Of a DNA stretch of 64,000 bases, positions 25,278-35,520 are shown piece after piece. The notes beneath the pieces are model-generated. The model saw nothing but the letters and a program-made list of their open reading frames with translations. It was not told the DNA's origin and did not search any database. The DNA lies in the NCBI RefSeq assembly GCF_000523235.1, contig NZ_CP006850.1, positions 6,076,001 through 6,140,000 on the forward strand. The letters are read 5' to 3'. The position numbers and the translations under genes were made by a program. Numbering within the stretch: position 1 is the first letter of the stretch; each line of letters starts with the position of its first letter. Source of the DNA: Nocardia nova SH22a (GTDB taxonomy: Bacteria > Actinomycetota > Actinomycetes > Mycobacteriales > Mycobacteriaceae).

Positions 25278-25806
25278 TCCTCCACCGTCACCGACATACC
25301 CGCCACGCGCAAGCCACCGCGCCGCCGCCAGCGGACCCGCGACGCACCGACGCACCGACGCACCGACGGAGGACGGCAAGCACGAGCGTGGAACACAGTC
25401 CGCACGGCACCGAGACACCACCACCCACGCCACCCTCAACATCGGACACAACCTCCACCGCACGGCGCCGAGCCCCCACGCACCTCAACATCGGAAACGA
25501 ACTCATCCGCGCATACCGAGACACCACCGCCCACATCACCTGAGCCTCGGCCACGAGCTCATTCGCGCAGTACCGAGACGCATCACCGATCGAACTGCGG
25601 CGAACCGTACGTCGGACACAACCACAACCGCGGCACCGAGACACCGCAGGTCGGACCGCGGCAAACCGAACGTCAGACACAACCACAACCGCGGCACCGA
25701 GACACACCGCGTGTCGAACTGCGGCGAGACGGACGTTGAACACAAGCTCGTCAACAGAGGGCGGGCGAAGTGGCGGACCTGCCGCACCACGCGGCATACG
25801 TGCGAT
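25278..25806. repeat. Imperfect direct repeats between dprA and xerC
   Basis: No gene in this 529-bp stretch. It is dominated by degenerate repeats. A unit of about 61-63 bp recurs from roughly 25594, 25655 and 25718, each with ACYGCGGC and, in the first two, CACAACCACAACCGCGGCAC followed by CGAGACAC. A shorter CGACGCACC run lies near 25340-25370, and CTCAACATCGGA occurs twice (about 25434 and 25485). Both strands stay open in several frames because of composition, not coding. Confidence 0.65.
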
Positions 25807-27015
25807 TCAGACGCCCATGCCATCTCCCCTCTTCCGCGCGGTCCGGAACCATCCGGAGCTGTCCGCGCCGATCAGGCCCGCGACCTCCAGGCCCGCGAGG
25901 GCGGCCCGCACCACCGCGACGGCCAGACCGGTGGCGTCGGCTATCTGGCGCGGTAGACGGGATCCGGCGACGGGCAGTTCGGCGAACACCCTCGCCTCGT
26001 CACCGGACAGTTCGGGTTCCGATTCGCGCCCCTCGGGCACAGACAACCGCAACGGGCCCACCTCGTCGTGGACATCCTCGATCCCCGTCACCAGGATCGC
26101 CTCCCGATCCCGGATCATCCGATGACAGCCCACCGAGGCCGCCGCGGTGATCGGACCGGGCACCGCCAGGGCCGGACGTCCCAGCCGCCGTGCCCATTTC
26201 GCCGTATTGCGCGCACCGCTGCGCGAACCCGCCTCGACGACCAGCACCCCCTCGGACAATGCCGCGATGAGACGGTTGCGGGCGAGGAACCGATGCTTGT
26301 ACGCGGTGGCGCCGGGCGGATATTCGCTCACCACCAGTCCGGTCTCGGCGATTTCGGCGAGCAGCCGCTCGTGCTGCGCGGGATAGGGGCGATCGATACC
26401 GCACGCGAGCACGGCCACCGTGGAGCCACCGGCCGCCAGGGCCGCGCGATGCGCGGTGCCGTCGATTCCGAATGCCGCGCCGGACACGATGGTCCAGCCG
26501 AGCGCCGCCAGCCCGCCCGCGAGTTCGGCGGTCGCCTGTTCGCCGTACCCGGTACTGCACCGGGCGCCCACGACCGCCAGCGACTGTTCGGTGTAATGCT
26601 GCAGCGACAGCGGTCCCCGGACCCACAGGGCCAGCGGCACCGCCGCATCCGCGTCGCGAACGGGATCGAGCTGGGTCAGCCCGAGCAGACGCCACTGTGG
26701 CCATTCCGGATCGTCCGGGGTGATCAACCGGCCGCCGATCCGCGCCATCAGGTCGAGATCCCGTTCGGCGCGGTCGATTCCGCGGCGTCGTTCGGTCGGA
26801 CCGCGCAGCGAATCCGGCAGATCGCATTCGCGCACCGCCCGGGCCGCCTCCACCACACCGACCCGGGCGATCAGTGCCGACAATGCCGGACACGGACCCT
26901 CCACGACCCGCGACAGGTAGGCCCACGCCAATCGCCGATCGTCGGCGTCGCCGGTCGCCAGCGGCACCGGTGTCGTATCGAGATCGACGGGTGCGCCGAT
27001 CATCTCGCCCGCCAT
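25807..27015 (-). CDS. dprA: DNA-processing protein DprA (Smf)
   Basis: About 402 residues. The Rossmann core shows SLAVVGARCSTGYGEQATAE, IVSGAAFGIDGTAHRAAL and LVVEAGSRSGARNTA, the DprA signature. The C-terminal winged helix is ELPVAGSRLPRQIADATGLA. DprA binds single-stranded DNA and loads RecA during transformation in competent bacteria; its role in actinobacteria is less clear. ATG 27015 is chosen for its GGGGA site and family length; GTG 27147 would add 44 atypical residues. Located downstream of comM. Confidence 0.92.
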   Translation of the reverse strand: MAGEMIGAPVDLDTTPVPLATGDADDRRLAWAYLSRVVEGPCPALSALIARVGVVEAARAVRECDLPDSLRGPTERRRGIDRAERDLDLMARIGGRLITPDDPEWPQWRLLGLTQLDPVRDADAAVPLALWVRGPLSLQHYTEQSLAVVGARCSTGYGEQATAELAGGLAALGWTIVSGAAFGIDGTAHRAALAAGGSTVAVLACGIDRPYPAQHERLLAEIAETGLVVSEYPPGATAYKHRFLARNRLIAALSEGVLVVEAGSRSGARNTAKWARRLGRPALAVPGPITAAASVGCHRMIRDREAILVTGIEDVHDEVGPLRLSVPEGRESEPELSGDEARVFAELPVAGSRLPRQIADATGLAVAVVRAALAGLEVAGLIGADSSGWFRTARKRGDGMGV

Positions 27016-27277
27016 CACCGGTTCCCCGCCGGGACCGCATCGAGTTCGACCGGTGCATCCGCCCACACCGGGGCTCCAGCCGCATCGTTCACGGCGGTCA
27101 CCGGCCATACCCGCGGTCTCGATGCGACGCGGTTGAGTATTCGTCACATCCGTTGTATCCGTTCGGCTTTCGATTCATCCCGCTTGCTCCCTCCCACACC
27201 ACATTCGACAGAATCGCGCTCCAACCGGCTCCCCGCACCGGCCCCTCCCACACCTCCTCTACTCGCGGCCGATCCGC

Positions 27278-28786
27278 TCAGGAAGCGCCGCGCTGCCGAA
27301 AGTTCAATGCCTGCAACACATCCTGCGCCGAGGGCACCTCCGCGCCGCGCAGATCCGCGACCGTCCAGGCGACCCGGATGGCCCGGTCGGCCCCGCGCGC
27401 CGACATCCGGCCCTGCCGTAACGCGGTCTCCACCGGCGCCAGCGCCTCGGACGGCAGCCGGAACCGCTGGCGCAGCACATGCCCGGGCACTTCGCCGTTG
27501 ACCGTCCAGCCGTAGTCGGCCCATCGCCGCGCCGCGGCCCGTCGTGCGGCCTCGACCCGGTCCCGCACGATCACACTGGATTCCGCATCGGCGGGCGCGA
27601 AGGCACCGGCCGCGTGCGCGTGCATCTGCACCCAGATGTCGATCCGGTCCATCAGCGGGCCGGAGAGTTTGCCCAGATACCGGCGGCGGGCCAGCGGGGC
27701 ACAGATGCAGTCGACGTCCCGGGCGGGGGCGCACGGACACGGGTTGGCGGCCAGGATCAGCTGGAACCGTGCCGGATAGCGCGCCACACCGTCGCGTCGG
27801 GCGATGCGAACCTCGCCCTCCTCCAGCGGTGTTCGCAATGCCTCCAGCACCTTCGTGCCGATCTCGGCGCATTCGTCCAGGAACAGGACGCCGCGATGGG
27901 CGCGGCTGACCGCCCCGGGACGTGCCGATCCCGACCCGCCGCCGACCATGGCCGTGACCGATGTCGAGTGATGTGGTGCGACGAACGGCGCGGTGGTGAT
28001 GAGCGGATGGTCGTCCGACAGCGCGCCCGCCACGGAATGGATCGCGGTGACCTCCAGCGCCTCGGATTCGGTGAGCGGCGGCAGCAGCCCCGGAAGACGT
28101 TGTGCCAGCATAGTTTTGCCGATACCCGGTGGTCCGGTCAGCAAGAGGTGGTGACCGCCCGCCGCGGCGACCTCCAGGGCCCATCGCGCCTCGTCCTGCC
28201 CGACCACCTCGTTGAGATCGCCGACGACGCGATCGGGCGCCGGATAGCACCCGTCGGGCGCCGACAGCGTTCCGTCACCGCGCAGCCAGTCGATGAGCGC
28301 GCGCAGTGTCGGGACTCCCAGCACGGCGATCCCGTCCACCAACCCGGCCTCGCCCAGAACGGATTCCGGTACCACCACGGTGGTGCGTCCCGCCGTCCGC
28401 GCGGCCAGCACGGCGGGCAGGATGCCGCGTACGCGGCGCACGCGGCCGTCGAGCGCCAGTTCACCGAGCAGTACCGTCCCGTCGAGGCGGGTGCCGGGTA
28501 CCGAATCGCCCGCGTGCAACACCGCCGCCGCCAGGGCCAGGTCGTAGACACTGCCGATCTTCGGCAGTGTCGCCGGGGACAGGGCGAGAACCACGCGACC
28601 GTCGGGCCACTTCTCCCCCGAATTCGCCACCGCGGCCCGGACCCGGTCGCGCGATTCCTGCAGTGTGGTGTCCGGGCGGCCGACCAGATGTACCGACGGC
28701 AGACCCTGCCCGATATCGGCTTCGATTTCGACGAGTTGGCCGTCCACACCCGCGACCGCCACCGAGTGTGCGCGTCCGAGCGCCAT
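27278..28786 (-). CDS. comM: YifB/ComM-type Mg-chelatase-like AAA+ ATPase
   Basis: 502 residues. The N-terminal ChlI domain (1-170: VEIEADIGQGLPSVHLVG) precedes the AAA+ core with Walker A LLTGPPGIGKTMLAQRLPG and Walker B RGVLFLDECAE. The C-terminal domain contains LSGPLMDRIDIWVQ and SARGADRAIRVAWTVADL. ComM is a hexameric branch-migration helicase in natural transformation. Its ATG overlaps the yraN stop by one base, so the two are translationally coupled. The comM-dprA order matches M. tuberculosis. Confidence 0.94.
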   Translation of the reverse strand: MALGRAHSVAVAGVDGQLVEIEADIGQGLPSVHLVGRPDTTLQESRDRVRAAVANSGEKWPDGRVVLALSPATLPKIGSVYDLALAAAVLHAGDSVPGTRLDGTVLLGELALDGRVRRVRGILPAVLAARTAGRTTVVVPESVLGEAGLVDGIAVLGVPTLRALIDWLRGDGTLSAPDGCYPAPDRVVGDLNEVVGQDEARWALEVAAAGGHHLLLTGPPGIGKTMLAQRLPGLLPPLTESEALEVTAIHSVAGALSDDHPLITTAPFVAPHHSTSVTAMVGGGSGSARPGAVSRAHRGVLFLDECAEIGTKVLEALRTPLEEGEVRIARRDGVARYPARFQLILAANPCPCAPARDVDCICAPLARRRYLGKLSGPLMDRIDIWVQMHAHAAGAFAPADAESSVIVRDRVEAARRAAARRWADYGWTVNGEVPGHVLRQRFRLPSEALAPVETALRQGRMSARGADRAIRVAWTVADLRGAEVPSAQDVLQALNFRQRGAS

Positions 28787-29142
28787 CAGAACGCTGCCCG
28801 CACATGCTCGATCCGCGGCGGCTCACCCGGCAGGAGCAGCACGGAGATCACATCGAACCGCACCCGCAGCCAGGGACCGTCCTGTTCGGCCAGCCACAAC
28901 AGTGCCAGCCTGCGAATGCGCTGCCGTTTGGCGAAGGTCACCGCCTCCGCGGGTGTCCCGAACCCCAGACCGGTGCGCGTCTTGACCTCTACGAAGGCCG
29001 TGGTGTCGCCGTCGGTGACGATGAGGTCCAATTCGCCGTAACGACACCGCCAGTTGCGTTCGACGATCCGTATCCCGGCCTCCCGCAGGAACTGCGCGGC
29101 CAGTTCTTCTCCGTGTGCGCCCAGCGCCAGATTGTGTGCCAC
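28786..29142 (-). CDS. UPF0102 (YraN) nuclease-fold protein
   Basis: About 118 residues with the YraN pattern: LGAHGEELAAQFLREAGIRI, then RNWRCRYGELDLIVTDG and AFVEVKTRTGLGFGTPAEAV. This is a PD-(D/E)XK-like core with Glu, Asp and ExK residues, suggesting a Holliday-junction-resolvase-like fold. The exact role is unknown. GTG 29142 is chosen from family length; longer starts to 29247 are open. Its stop overlaps the comM start. Confidence 0.88.
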   Translation of the reverse strand: MAHNLALGAHGEELAAQFLREAGIRIVERNWRCRYGELDLIVTDGDTTAFVEVKTRTGLGFGTPAEAVTFAKRQRIRRLALLWLAEQDGPWLRVRFDVISVLLLPGEPPRIEHVRAAF

Positions 29143-29250
29143 CCGCTCAGCATCGCGCCGCCGGAGCCGTCCGCCGCCGGCGTCACCTGCGAGAACGGAA
29201 AGTCTGTGGATGAATGCCCGGCTGTGGACAACCGGGCGGATCGGCACCCG

Positions 29251-29556
29251 TCAGTCGGGCAGGCGCAGGTCGGGTTTCTCGAGTTCCTCGATGTTCACGT
29301 CCTTGAACGTGATCACGCGGACATGTTTGACGAACCGGGCCGGACGGTACATGTCCCACACCCAGGCATCCGACATCCGCACCTCGAAATACACTTCCCC
29401 GTCGGCGTTCTGGGGGCGCAGTTCCACGGAATTGGCGAGGTAGAAGCGGCGCTCGGTCTCCACCACGTACGAGAACTGACCGACGATGTCCTTGTACTCG
29501 CGATACAGCGAGAGTTCCATCTCGGTTTCGTACTTCTCGAGGTCCTCGGCACTCAT
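29251..29556 (-). CDS. DUF2469 family protein
   Basis: 101 residues, acidic and soluble, matching the highly conserved actinobacterial DUF2469: MSAEDLEKYETEMELSLYRE at the start and MSDAWVWDMYRPARFVK in the middle. Function unknown. It sits between rnhB and yraN exactly as in mycobacteria, which suggests a housekeeping role. ATG 29556 is the only reasonable start. Confidence 0.9.
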   Translation of the reverse strand: MSAEDLEKYETEMELSLYREYKDIVGQFSYVVETERRFYLANSVELRPQNADGEVYFEVRMSDAWVWDMYRPARFVKHVRVITFKDVNIEELEKPDLRLPD

Positions 29557-29670
29557 GCCCGCACCTCGCTGACGCTCGCCTCCGGCAGGACCTCCGGGAC
29601 GGCCGCGCCGATCGTTCGCTCGCTCATCGGGTGGAAAATCCTCCTCATTGCCACGATGGGTGTGCTCACA

Positions 29671-30462
29671 TCATCTCGCATGGGCAGCGTCGGCATCCAC
29701 TTGCCCGGTCGCCGCGGCGTCCTGCCCCCGCTCCACGGCACCGATTTCGCGCACGTTACGCCACGATCGGCGGTGTTCGTCGCTGGGTCCGAGCTTCGCC
29801 AGCGACGACAGATGCTCGGGGGTGTTGTAGCCCTTGTGCGCCGCGAAACCGTAGCCGGGCAGCTCGCGGTCCAGTTCGACCATCATCCGGTCACGGGTCA
29901 CCTTGGCGAGGATGCTCGCCGCCGCGATGCAGGCCGCCGCGGCGTCGCCACCGATCACCGGAAGGGACGGGACGCTGATACCCGGTACCCGGAAACCGTC
30001 GGTGAGCACATATCCCGGCCGCGTCTCCAGCCCCGCGACCGCCCGGCGCATCCCCTCGATATTGGCGACATGGATGCCGATCGCATCGATCTCCCAGGCC
30101 GGGATCACCACCACCTTCCAGGCCAGCGCCCGCCGGACGATGACCGGATACAGCTGTTCCCGGACCGCCTCGGTGAGCTTCTTCGAATCATCCAGTCCCG
30201 CAAGGGAATCGTAGGCCTTGGGGGCCAGCAGGCAGGCCGCCACCACGAGTGGTCCCGCACAGCAGCCCCGGCCCGCCTCGTCGACTCCCGCGACGGGGCC
30301 CAGGCCGCTGCGGATCAGCGCCGCCTCGAGTGTCCGCAGGCCACCGGCCCGACGCATCACCACCCGCGGCGGCCAATCCCCCGTACGGATCGCGGGCCGG
30401 ATGTTCTTGCCGCGCTCAGTGTTGCGCGGCGTGCGTCGCGATGTCTCCGCCACTGCACCCAC
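29671..30462 (-). CDS. rnhB: Ribonuclease HII
   Basis: 263 residues. RNase HII removes ribonucleotides embedded in DNA. Active-site residues are visible: [18 protein letters not shown] (Asp, Glu), the LDDSKKL motif, and ARVL-like [14 protein letters not shown] with the Asp, as well as [12 protein letters not shown]. The N-terminus is uncertain: GTG 30462 and GTG 30453 are both possible, while conservation begins near [20 protein letters not shown]. It lies downstream of lepB, 42 bp away. Confidence 0.93.
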   Translation of the reverse strand: MGAVAETSRRTPRNTERGKNIRPAIRTGDWPPRVVMRRAGGLRTLEAALIRSGLGPVAGVDEAGRGCCAGPLVVAACLLAPKAYDSLAGLDDSKKLTEAVREQLYPVIVRRALAWKVVVIPAWEIDAIGIHVANIEGMRRAVAGLETRPGYVLTDGFRVPGISVPSLPVIGGDAAAACIAAASILAKVTRDRMMVELDRELPGYGFAAHKGYNTPEHLSSLAKLGPSDEHRRSWRNVREIGAVERGQDAAATGQVDADAAHAR

Positions 30463-30504
30463 CGTTCGACTGTCCTGTGACTCGATTATCTCCCCGCGAC
30501 CGGA

Positions 30505-31356
30505 TCAGTTCGATTGCGGATTCTGTGAGCGCACCGGACCGATCCGGCTCGGCGGCCAGATCTTGAACACCGCGCGACCGCGCACATCATCGATCGGGAC
30601 GGTGCCGGAGTACTCGTCGTCGACGTGTCCTCGGGAATCGAGCGATTCGTTGCGGTTGTCGCCCATCATCCACAAGTTGCCGTCGGGCACCTTGATCGGC
30701 CCGAATTCGCGCCCGTGCGGATCGACGATCAGGCTTCCGGCCACCTTCGTCGCGAACGGCAGGCCGGGCTGATACGGATACTTGTAGTTCGCGTACGGCT
30801 CGTCGAGCGGTTTACCGTCGACCATCACCCGGCCCTGTGCGTCACAGCACTGCACGGTCTGGCCACCCACCGCGATGACACGTTTGACCAGGTCGTTCTC
30901 ATCCGGTGGCACCAAGCCGAAGAACGAGAAGAAGTTCTGGAATCCGCGCTTGACCACATTGCTGGAGCGCTGCGAGTGATAGCCCTTGTTCCAGGATTCG
31001 CTGGGGCCCTTGAACACCACCACGTCACCCGGCTTCGGATCGCCGAAGTCGTAGCTGAGTTTCTCGACGTAGATCCGGTCGCCGACACATCCCGTACAAC
31101 CGTGCAGCGTGGGTTCCATCGACTGCGACGGAATCACGTACGGGCGGCCGATGAAATTCACCACCAGTGCGGCGATCACCCCGGCGACGACGATCAGGAT
31201 CGGCAGTTCCTGCCAGAAGGGGCGCTGCTTGCGTTTCTTCCCACCCCGCCGCCGGCGGCGCGATGCGGACTCGTCCTTGGGTTCGTCATCGGCTCCGGGC
31301 ACCGCCACCGACTCGCTTTCGTCTGCCACGCCGAACAGGTTATCCCGCAGCCGCAT
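30505..31356 (-). CDS. lepB: Type I signal peptidase
   Basis: 283 residues. A polar, Lys/Arg-rich cytoplasmic tail (1-50) and one membrane helix (LPILIVVAGVIAALVVNFIG) anchor an outward-facing S26 domain. The nucleophile is in PSQSMEPTL and the general-base Lys in NDLVKRVIAVGGQTV; MGDNRNESLDSR is the box E motif. It cuts Sec signal peptides. A CTGC pair follows the catalytic Ser by a few residues. ATG 31356 or GTG 31329 could be the start. It is downstream of rplS, with a terminator between them. Confidence 0.95.
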   Translation of the reverse strand: MRLRDNLFGVADESESVAVPGADDEPKDESASRRRRRGGKKRKQRPFWQELPILIVVAGVIAALVVNFIGRPYVIPSQSMEPTLHGCTGCVGDRIYVEKLSYDFGDPKPGDVVVFKGPSESWNKGYHSQRSSNVVKRGFQNFFSFFGLVPPDENDLVKRVIAVGGQTVQCCDAQGRVMVDGKPLDEPYANYKYPYQPGLPFATKVAGSLIVDPHGREFGPIKVPDGNLWMMGDNRNESLDSRGHVDDEYSGTVPIDDVRGRAVFKIWPPSRIGPVRSQNPQSN

Positions 31357-31430
31357 CGGTCGTCGCCCCGGCGCTCCCAGTCGAGTGAGAAGGCGGGCAT
31401 CCCGGGCAAATCTCGCATGGGAAAAGGAAA

Positions 31431-31455
31431 ACCCCCGGTCACGAGGACCGGGGGT
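31431..31455 (-). terminator. Intrinsic terminator after rplS
   Basis: A perfect 10-bp stem ACCCCCGGTC/GACCGGGGGT with a 5-base loop, followed on the minus strand by TTTCCTTTT. It ends rplS transcription, so lepB should have its own promoter or rely on readthrough. Confidence 0.88.
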
Positions 31456-31482
31456 GAGCGTGAACGGGCAGAGCCCGAATGT

Positions 31483-31824
31483 TCAGCGCTTCTCCTTGAT
31501 CTTGGCGGCCTTGCCGCGCAGATCGCGCAGGTAGTACAGCTTGGCCCGGCGGACGTCACCGCGGGTCACCACATCGATGTGATCGATGTTGGGGCTGTGC
31601 ACCGGGAAGGTGCGCTCCACACCCACGCCGAAGGACACCTTGCGCACGGTGAAGGTCTCGCGGATACCGCCACCCTGGCGGCGGATGACCGCACCCTTGA
31701 AGACCTGGATGCGCTCCTTGTTACCTTCGATAACCTTGACGTGCACGTTCACCGTGTCACCCGGGCGGAATTCCGGGATGTCGGTGCGCAGCGACTTTTC
31801 GTCGACGAAGTCGAGGGTGTTCAT
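31483..31824 (-). CDS. rplS: 50S ribosomal protein L19
   Basis: 113 residues, full length for bL19. Family segments include [33 protein letters not shown] and [18 protein letters not shown]. It sits at the 30S-50S interface. ATG 31824 has AAGGAC five bases upstream. A terminator follows at 31431-31455. Confidence 0.97.
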   Translation of the reverse strand: MNTLDFVDEKSLRTDIPEFRPGDTVNVHVKVIEGNKERIQVFKGAVIRRQGGGIRETFTVRKVSFGVGVERTFPVHSPNIDHIDVVTRGDVRRAKLYYLRDLRGKAAKIKEKR

Positions 31825-31999
31825 TTCCGTCCTTTGGAAGTTCGCGTGAACAGAGGAACCTGGCGGCGAATGCTCGGCCGGTTCGTGCTCCGGATATTGG
31901 GCGGTGCGCCGAATCGAATCTGCCCAGCGCAACCCGGTTATTGTGCCAGACCGGCCGGGCCCTTCGGAAATCGCCCCCGATGCTCCGATATCGCCCCGG

Positions 32000-32932
32000 T
32001 CAGGAGCCGGGTCGTTGTGAACGCCGCGCCGGAATACGGGAGGTGTCCGCGGGCGGCGGCCCGGTGCGATGCGTACCGGCCGCCCGCTGCGCCTTGGACC
32101 ATGTATGCGGCGGGGGTGGCGCCGGGACCACGGTCCGGGCGAGTTCCGCCTCGGCGGCGGTACGCACGTGCTCAGGATCCGGCTTACCCGCCACCAGATC
32201 CTGGACGAAGATCTTGGCCCGGATGACCGGGCGGCGATACCGGCGTTCGCGCACGATGGCCCGGTACATCAGACGACGCCGGTCGCCGTAGCGCCAGCGG
32301 GCCCACGGCGCGCCCGGTCGGCTCAGCCGGAGTGCGCCCACGAACAACAGCGGCAGGAAGAACATGCCGAACAGCCCGGTCCAGATCTTGCCCTTGGCGA
32401 TGACGATCGCGGCGAGAACCAGATTGACCAGGGCGAAGATGCCCAGGAAGCTGCGGCCCGCCGCACTGCTGTCGTGGCGGATGTCGTTGACATCCAATAA
32501 CCACAGCGGATGGAAGCCGAGCAGCAGCAGCCCCGTCACCGCGACCGCCACGAACACCGCGTCCACCGAGGTCCGCCCCTGCTCCTCCCAGTAGACGTCG
32601 CGCAGGTAGTAGATGAGCGCGAACTCGTCGAGCACCAGCGCGGCGCCCAAGCCGAAGGCGGACGCCAGCGCGGAGATGGTGCCGACCCCGCTGCGATAGG
32701 TCGCGACCAGGCCGAGTCCCGATGCCAGGACGAGCACCACACCGAACACCATGTGGTGGATGTGGACGTTTCCCGCCCGGAGATTGCCCGGCCACCAGCG
32801 GACCTCTTTGCGGATCATCCGCACGCTCAACCGGATCAGCAGGAATCCGACGATGAAGCCGAGCAGGAAGCACAGCAGCGGCAGCCGACCCTCGGCGAGG
32901 ATCGAATCGTCGAACCACCGTCGCACCGCCAC
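32000..32932 (-). CDS. Conserved actinobacterial integral membrane protein
   Basis: 310 residues with about seven predicted transmembrane helices, for example [19 protein letters not shown] and [19 protein letters not shown]. The pattern [14 protein letters not shown], with three His in a helix, and [15 protein letters not shown] suggest a buried metal or proton site, but no named family is assigned. The C-terminal 100 residues are basic, Pro/Ala-rich and cytoplasmic. The start is GTG 32932. It lies between rplS and tex on the same strand. Function unknown. Confidence 0.75.
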   Translation of the reverse strand: MAVRRWFDDSILAEGRLPLLCFLLGFIVGFLLIRLSVRMIRKEVRWWPGNLRAGNVHIHHMVFGVVLVLASGLGLVATYRSGVGTISALASAFGLGAALVLDEFALIYYLRDVYWEEQGRTSVDAVFVAVAVTGLLLLGFHPLWLLDVNDIRHDSSAAGRSFLGIFALVNLVLAAIVIAKGKIWTGLFGMFFLPLLFVGALRLSRPGAPWARWRYGDRRRLMYRAIVRERRYRRPVIRAKIFVQDLVAGKPDPEHVRTAAEAELARTVVPAPPPPHTWSKAQRAAGTHRTGPPPADTSRIPARRSQRPGS

Positions 32933-33063
32933 ACCCCCTCGCTCGCATCGCCGGTCGAGGTCGAGCCCACCGTGCGGTCAGCGCACCGGACCCCTCCCCA
33001 TTGTCCAGTACGCAGCGGCGGAGTCCGGCCCGAAACCGGCGAACTCCGCCTCCGCGCAAACGA

Positions 33064-35520
33064 TCAGCGGCCGAACCCGGCCCGGCGCAAGGCGTCGGCC
33101 ATCGAACCCGACGGGGCAGGCGCGTTGCGGCGCTGCTGATTTCGGCCCTGTCCACGCTCCTGGCCACCGCGCTCCTGGCCACCACGGCCCTGGTTGCCCG
33201 ACTGGTTACCACGGCCCTGACCGCGCGGCTGACCGCCCCGGCCCTGACCACCGCGCTGGCCCCCGGCGCCCTTCTCGGGTTTACCGGCACCCGGTTCGTC
33301 GTCGAGCCGCAGGCTCAGGCCGATGCGCTGACGGGCGACGTCGACCTCGAGCACCTTCACCTTCACCACGTCACCGGATTTCACGATCTCGCGCGGATCG
33401 CGGACGAAGGAGTGCGACATGGCCGAGACGTGCACCAGGCCGTCCTGATGGACGCCCACATCGACGAAGGCGCCGAATGCGGCGACGTTGGTGACCACAC
33501 CCTCGAGCACCATGCCCGGCTCGAGGTCGGCCACCTTCTCCACACCAGCGGCGAATTCGGCGGTCTTGAACTCCGGACGCGGGTCGCGACCCGGCTTCTC
33601 GAGTTCGGAGATGATATCGCTGACGGTCGGGACGCCGAAGGTGTCGTCGGTGAAATCCTGCGGCCGCAGCGCCCGCAATGCCGTCGAGTTGCCGATCAGC
33701 CCGGGCATATCCCGCCCGGTCGCCTCCAGGATCCGCCGAACCACAGGATATGCCTCGGGGTGTACCGCGGACGTGTCGAGCGGGTCCTCACCGCCGCGGA
33801 TGCGCAGGAAGCCCGCGCACTGCTCGAATGCCTTGGGCCCCAGCCGCGGAACCTGCAGCAGCGCACTGCGGTTGCGGAACGGGCCGTTCTGATCGCGATG
33901 GGTCACAATCGATTCCGCGACCGAGGTGGCGATGCCGGACACCCGCGACAGCAACGGAACCGACGCGGTGTTCACATCGACGCCGACCGCGTTCACCGCG
34001 TCCTCCACCACCGCACCCAGCGATCGGGCCAGCAGGGTCTCGGACACATCGTGCTGGTACTGGCCGACGCCGATGGACTTCGGCTCGATCTTCACCAGTT
34101 CCGCCAGCGGATCCTGCAGCCGCCGTGCGATCGACACCGCGCCGCGCAGCGACACGTCGAGATCGGGCAGCTCCTGAGAGGCGTAGGCGGAGGCCGAATA
34201 CACCGAAGCACCGGCCTCCGACACCACGACCTTCGTGGGTTTGCGCGCGCTGTCGCTCGCCGCGATGCGCGAGATCAGTTCCGTGGCAAGGGCATCGGTC
34301 TCCCGCGAGGCCGTGCCGTTGCCGATCGCGATCAGGTCGACGCCGAAACGGGCGACCAGCGCGCCGAGCACCGCGAGCGACTTCTCGGTCTGGCCCTGCG
34401 GTTTGTGCGGGTAGATGGTGTCGGTGGCGACCACCTTGCCGGTGCCGTCGACGACGGCGACCTTCACACCGGTGCGGAAACCCGGATCCAGGCCCATGGT
34501 GGTGCGGGTACCGGCCGGTGCGGCGAGCAGCAGATCGCGCAGATTGGCGGCGAAGACGTCCACGGCGTCCTTCTCCGCGGACTGCCGCAACCGCATCCGG
34601 ATGTCGATGCCCAGGCTGACCTGCAGTTTGGTCCGCCAGGCCCAGCGCACGGTGTCCAGCAGCCAGGTATCGGCCGCGCGGCCCCGATCGGCGATATCGA
34701 ATTTGTGCGCGATCCGGCCCTCGTAGACGGTGCGAGTTCCGGGCTCCTGCTCCTCGGTATCGGTGTCGAGCGACAGGCTCAGCACATCTTCCTTCTCACC
34801 GCGCAGCAGTGCGAGGATGCGATGGGAGGGCAGTTTGGTGAACGGCTCGCTGAACTCGAAGTAGTCGGCGAATTTGGCGCCGGACTCCTCCTTGCCGGTG
34901 CGCACGCGCGAGCTGACCTGCCCACGCTCCCACATCAATTCACGCAGTTCACCGACGAGGTCGGCATCCTCGGCGAACCGTTCCACCAGGATGGCGCGGG
35001 CGCCGTCGAGTTGTTCGGCGGTGTAACCGGCGGGATCGGTGTCCGGGTCGCCCAGGAGGGCGTCCGCGACCGGTTCGTGGCCCGCTTCGCGCGCGATCTG
35101 CGCCTTGGTGCGCCGCTTCGGCTTGTAGGGCAGGTAGATGTCTTCCAGGCGCGCCTTGGTCTCGGCGAGCATGATCTGCGCCTCGAGCGCGGCGTCCAGC
35201 TTGCCCTGGCCGCGAATGGACTCCAGGATCGAACCGCGGCGATCGTCGAGCTCGCGCAGATAGTGCAGCCGCTCCTCCAATTGCCGCAGCTGCGCATCGT
35301 CGAGGCCACCGGTGACCTCCTTGCGGTACCGGGCGATGAACGGCACGGTCGACCCGCCGTCGAGCAGTTCGACGGCGGAGCGCACCTGCTCCTCGCGTAC
35401 CGCGAGCTCATCGGCGATACGGCGACCGACGCTGGCTAGCCGGACCGTCCCGGTGCCTGCGGCGCGGACGGGTGCTTCGGTGCTGACGGATTCGGAGGCT
35501 GTCGTCACGCTCGCTGACAC
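33064..35520 (-). CDS. Tex family RNA-binding transcription accessory protein
   Basis: About 818 residues. Domains in order: Tex N-terminal HTH (VPFIARYRKEVTGGLDDAQL), YqgF RNase H-like core (LDPGFRTGVKVAVVDGTG), two helix-hairpin-helix units (VGVDVNTASVPLLSRVSGI), and an S1 domain near the C-terminus (LEPGMVLEGVVTNVAAFGAF). The tail is a low-complexity RGG/Q-rich stretch (GGQGRGGQPRGQGRGNQSG), likely an extra RNA-binding arm. Tex proteins bind nucleic acids during transcription. The start GTG 35520 is tentative. Confidence 0.92.
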   Translation of the reverse strand: MSASVTTASESVSTEAPVRAAGTGTVRLASVGRRIADELAVREEQVRSAVELLDGGSTVPFIARYRKEVTGGLDDAQLRQLEERLHYLRELDDRRGSILESIRGQGKLDAALEAQIMLAETKARLEDIYLPYKPKRRTKAQIAREAGHEPVADALLGDPDTDPAGYTAEQLDGARAILVERFAEDADLVGELRELMWERGQVSSRVRTGKEESGAKFADYFEFSEPFTKLPSHRILALLRGEKEDVLSLSLDTDTEEQEPGTRTVYEGRIAHKFDIADRGRAADTWLLDTVRWAWRTKLQVSLGIDIRMRLRQSAEKDAVDVFAANLRDLLLAAPAGTRTTMGLDPGFRTGVKVAVVDGTGKVVATDTIYPHKPQGQTEKSLAVLGALVARFGVDLIAIGNGTASRETDALATELISRIAASDSARKPTKVVVSEAGASVYSASAYASQELPDLDVSLRGAVSIARRLQDPLAELVKIEPKSIGVGQYQHDVSETLLARSLGAVVEDAVNAVGVDVNTASVPLLSRVSGIATSVAESIVTHRDQNGPFRNRSALLQVPRLGPKAFEQCAGFLRIRGGEDPLDTSAVHPEAYPVVRRILEATGRDMPGLIGNSTALRALRPQDFTDDTFGVPTVSDIISELEKPGRDPRPEFKTAEFAAGVEKVADLEPGMVLEGVVTNVAAFGAFVDVGVHQDGLVHVSAMSHSFVRDPREIVKSGDVVKVKVLEVDVARQRIGLSLRLDDEPGAGKPEKGAGGQRGGQGRGGQPRGQGRGNQSGNQGRGGQERGGQERGQGRNQQRRNAPAPSGSMADALRRAGFGR

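Noticed and set aside
25340..25760. CRISPR array
   Set aside because: Repeats are degenerate, about 61-63 bp, with no regular spacers, and no cas genes are nearby.
25278..25823. Minus-strand frames in the dprA-xerC gap as genes
   Set aside because: Their sequence is repetitive because of the DNA repeats, with no ribosome site and no domain.
28306..30480. A 724-codon plus-strand open frame across comM, yraN, DUF2469 and rnhB
   Set aside because: It spans four genes that have clear family signatures on the other strand.
33001..35439. An 812-codon plus-strand open frame opposite tex
   Set aside because: Complement-frame shadow of tex; no recognisable motif.
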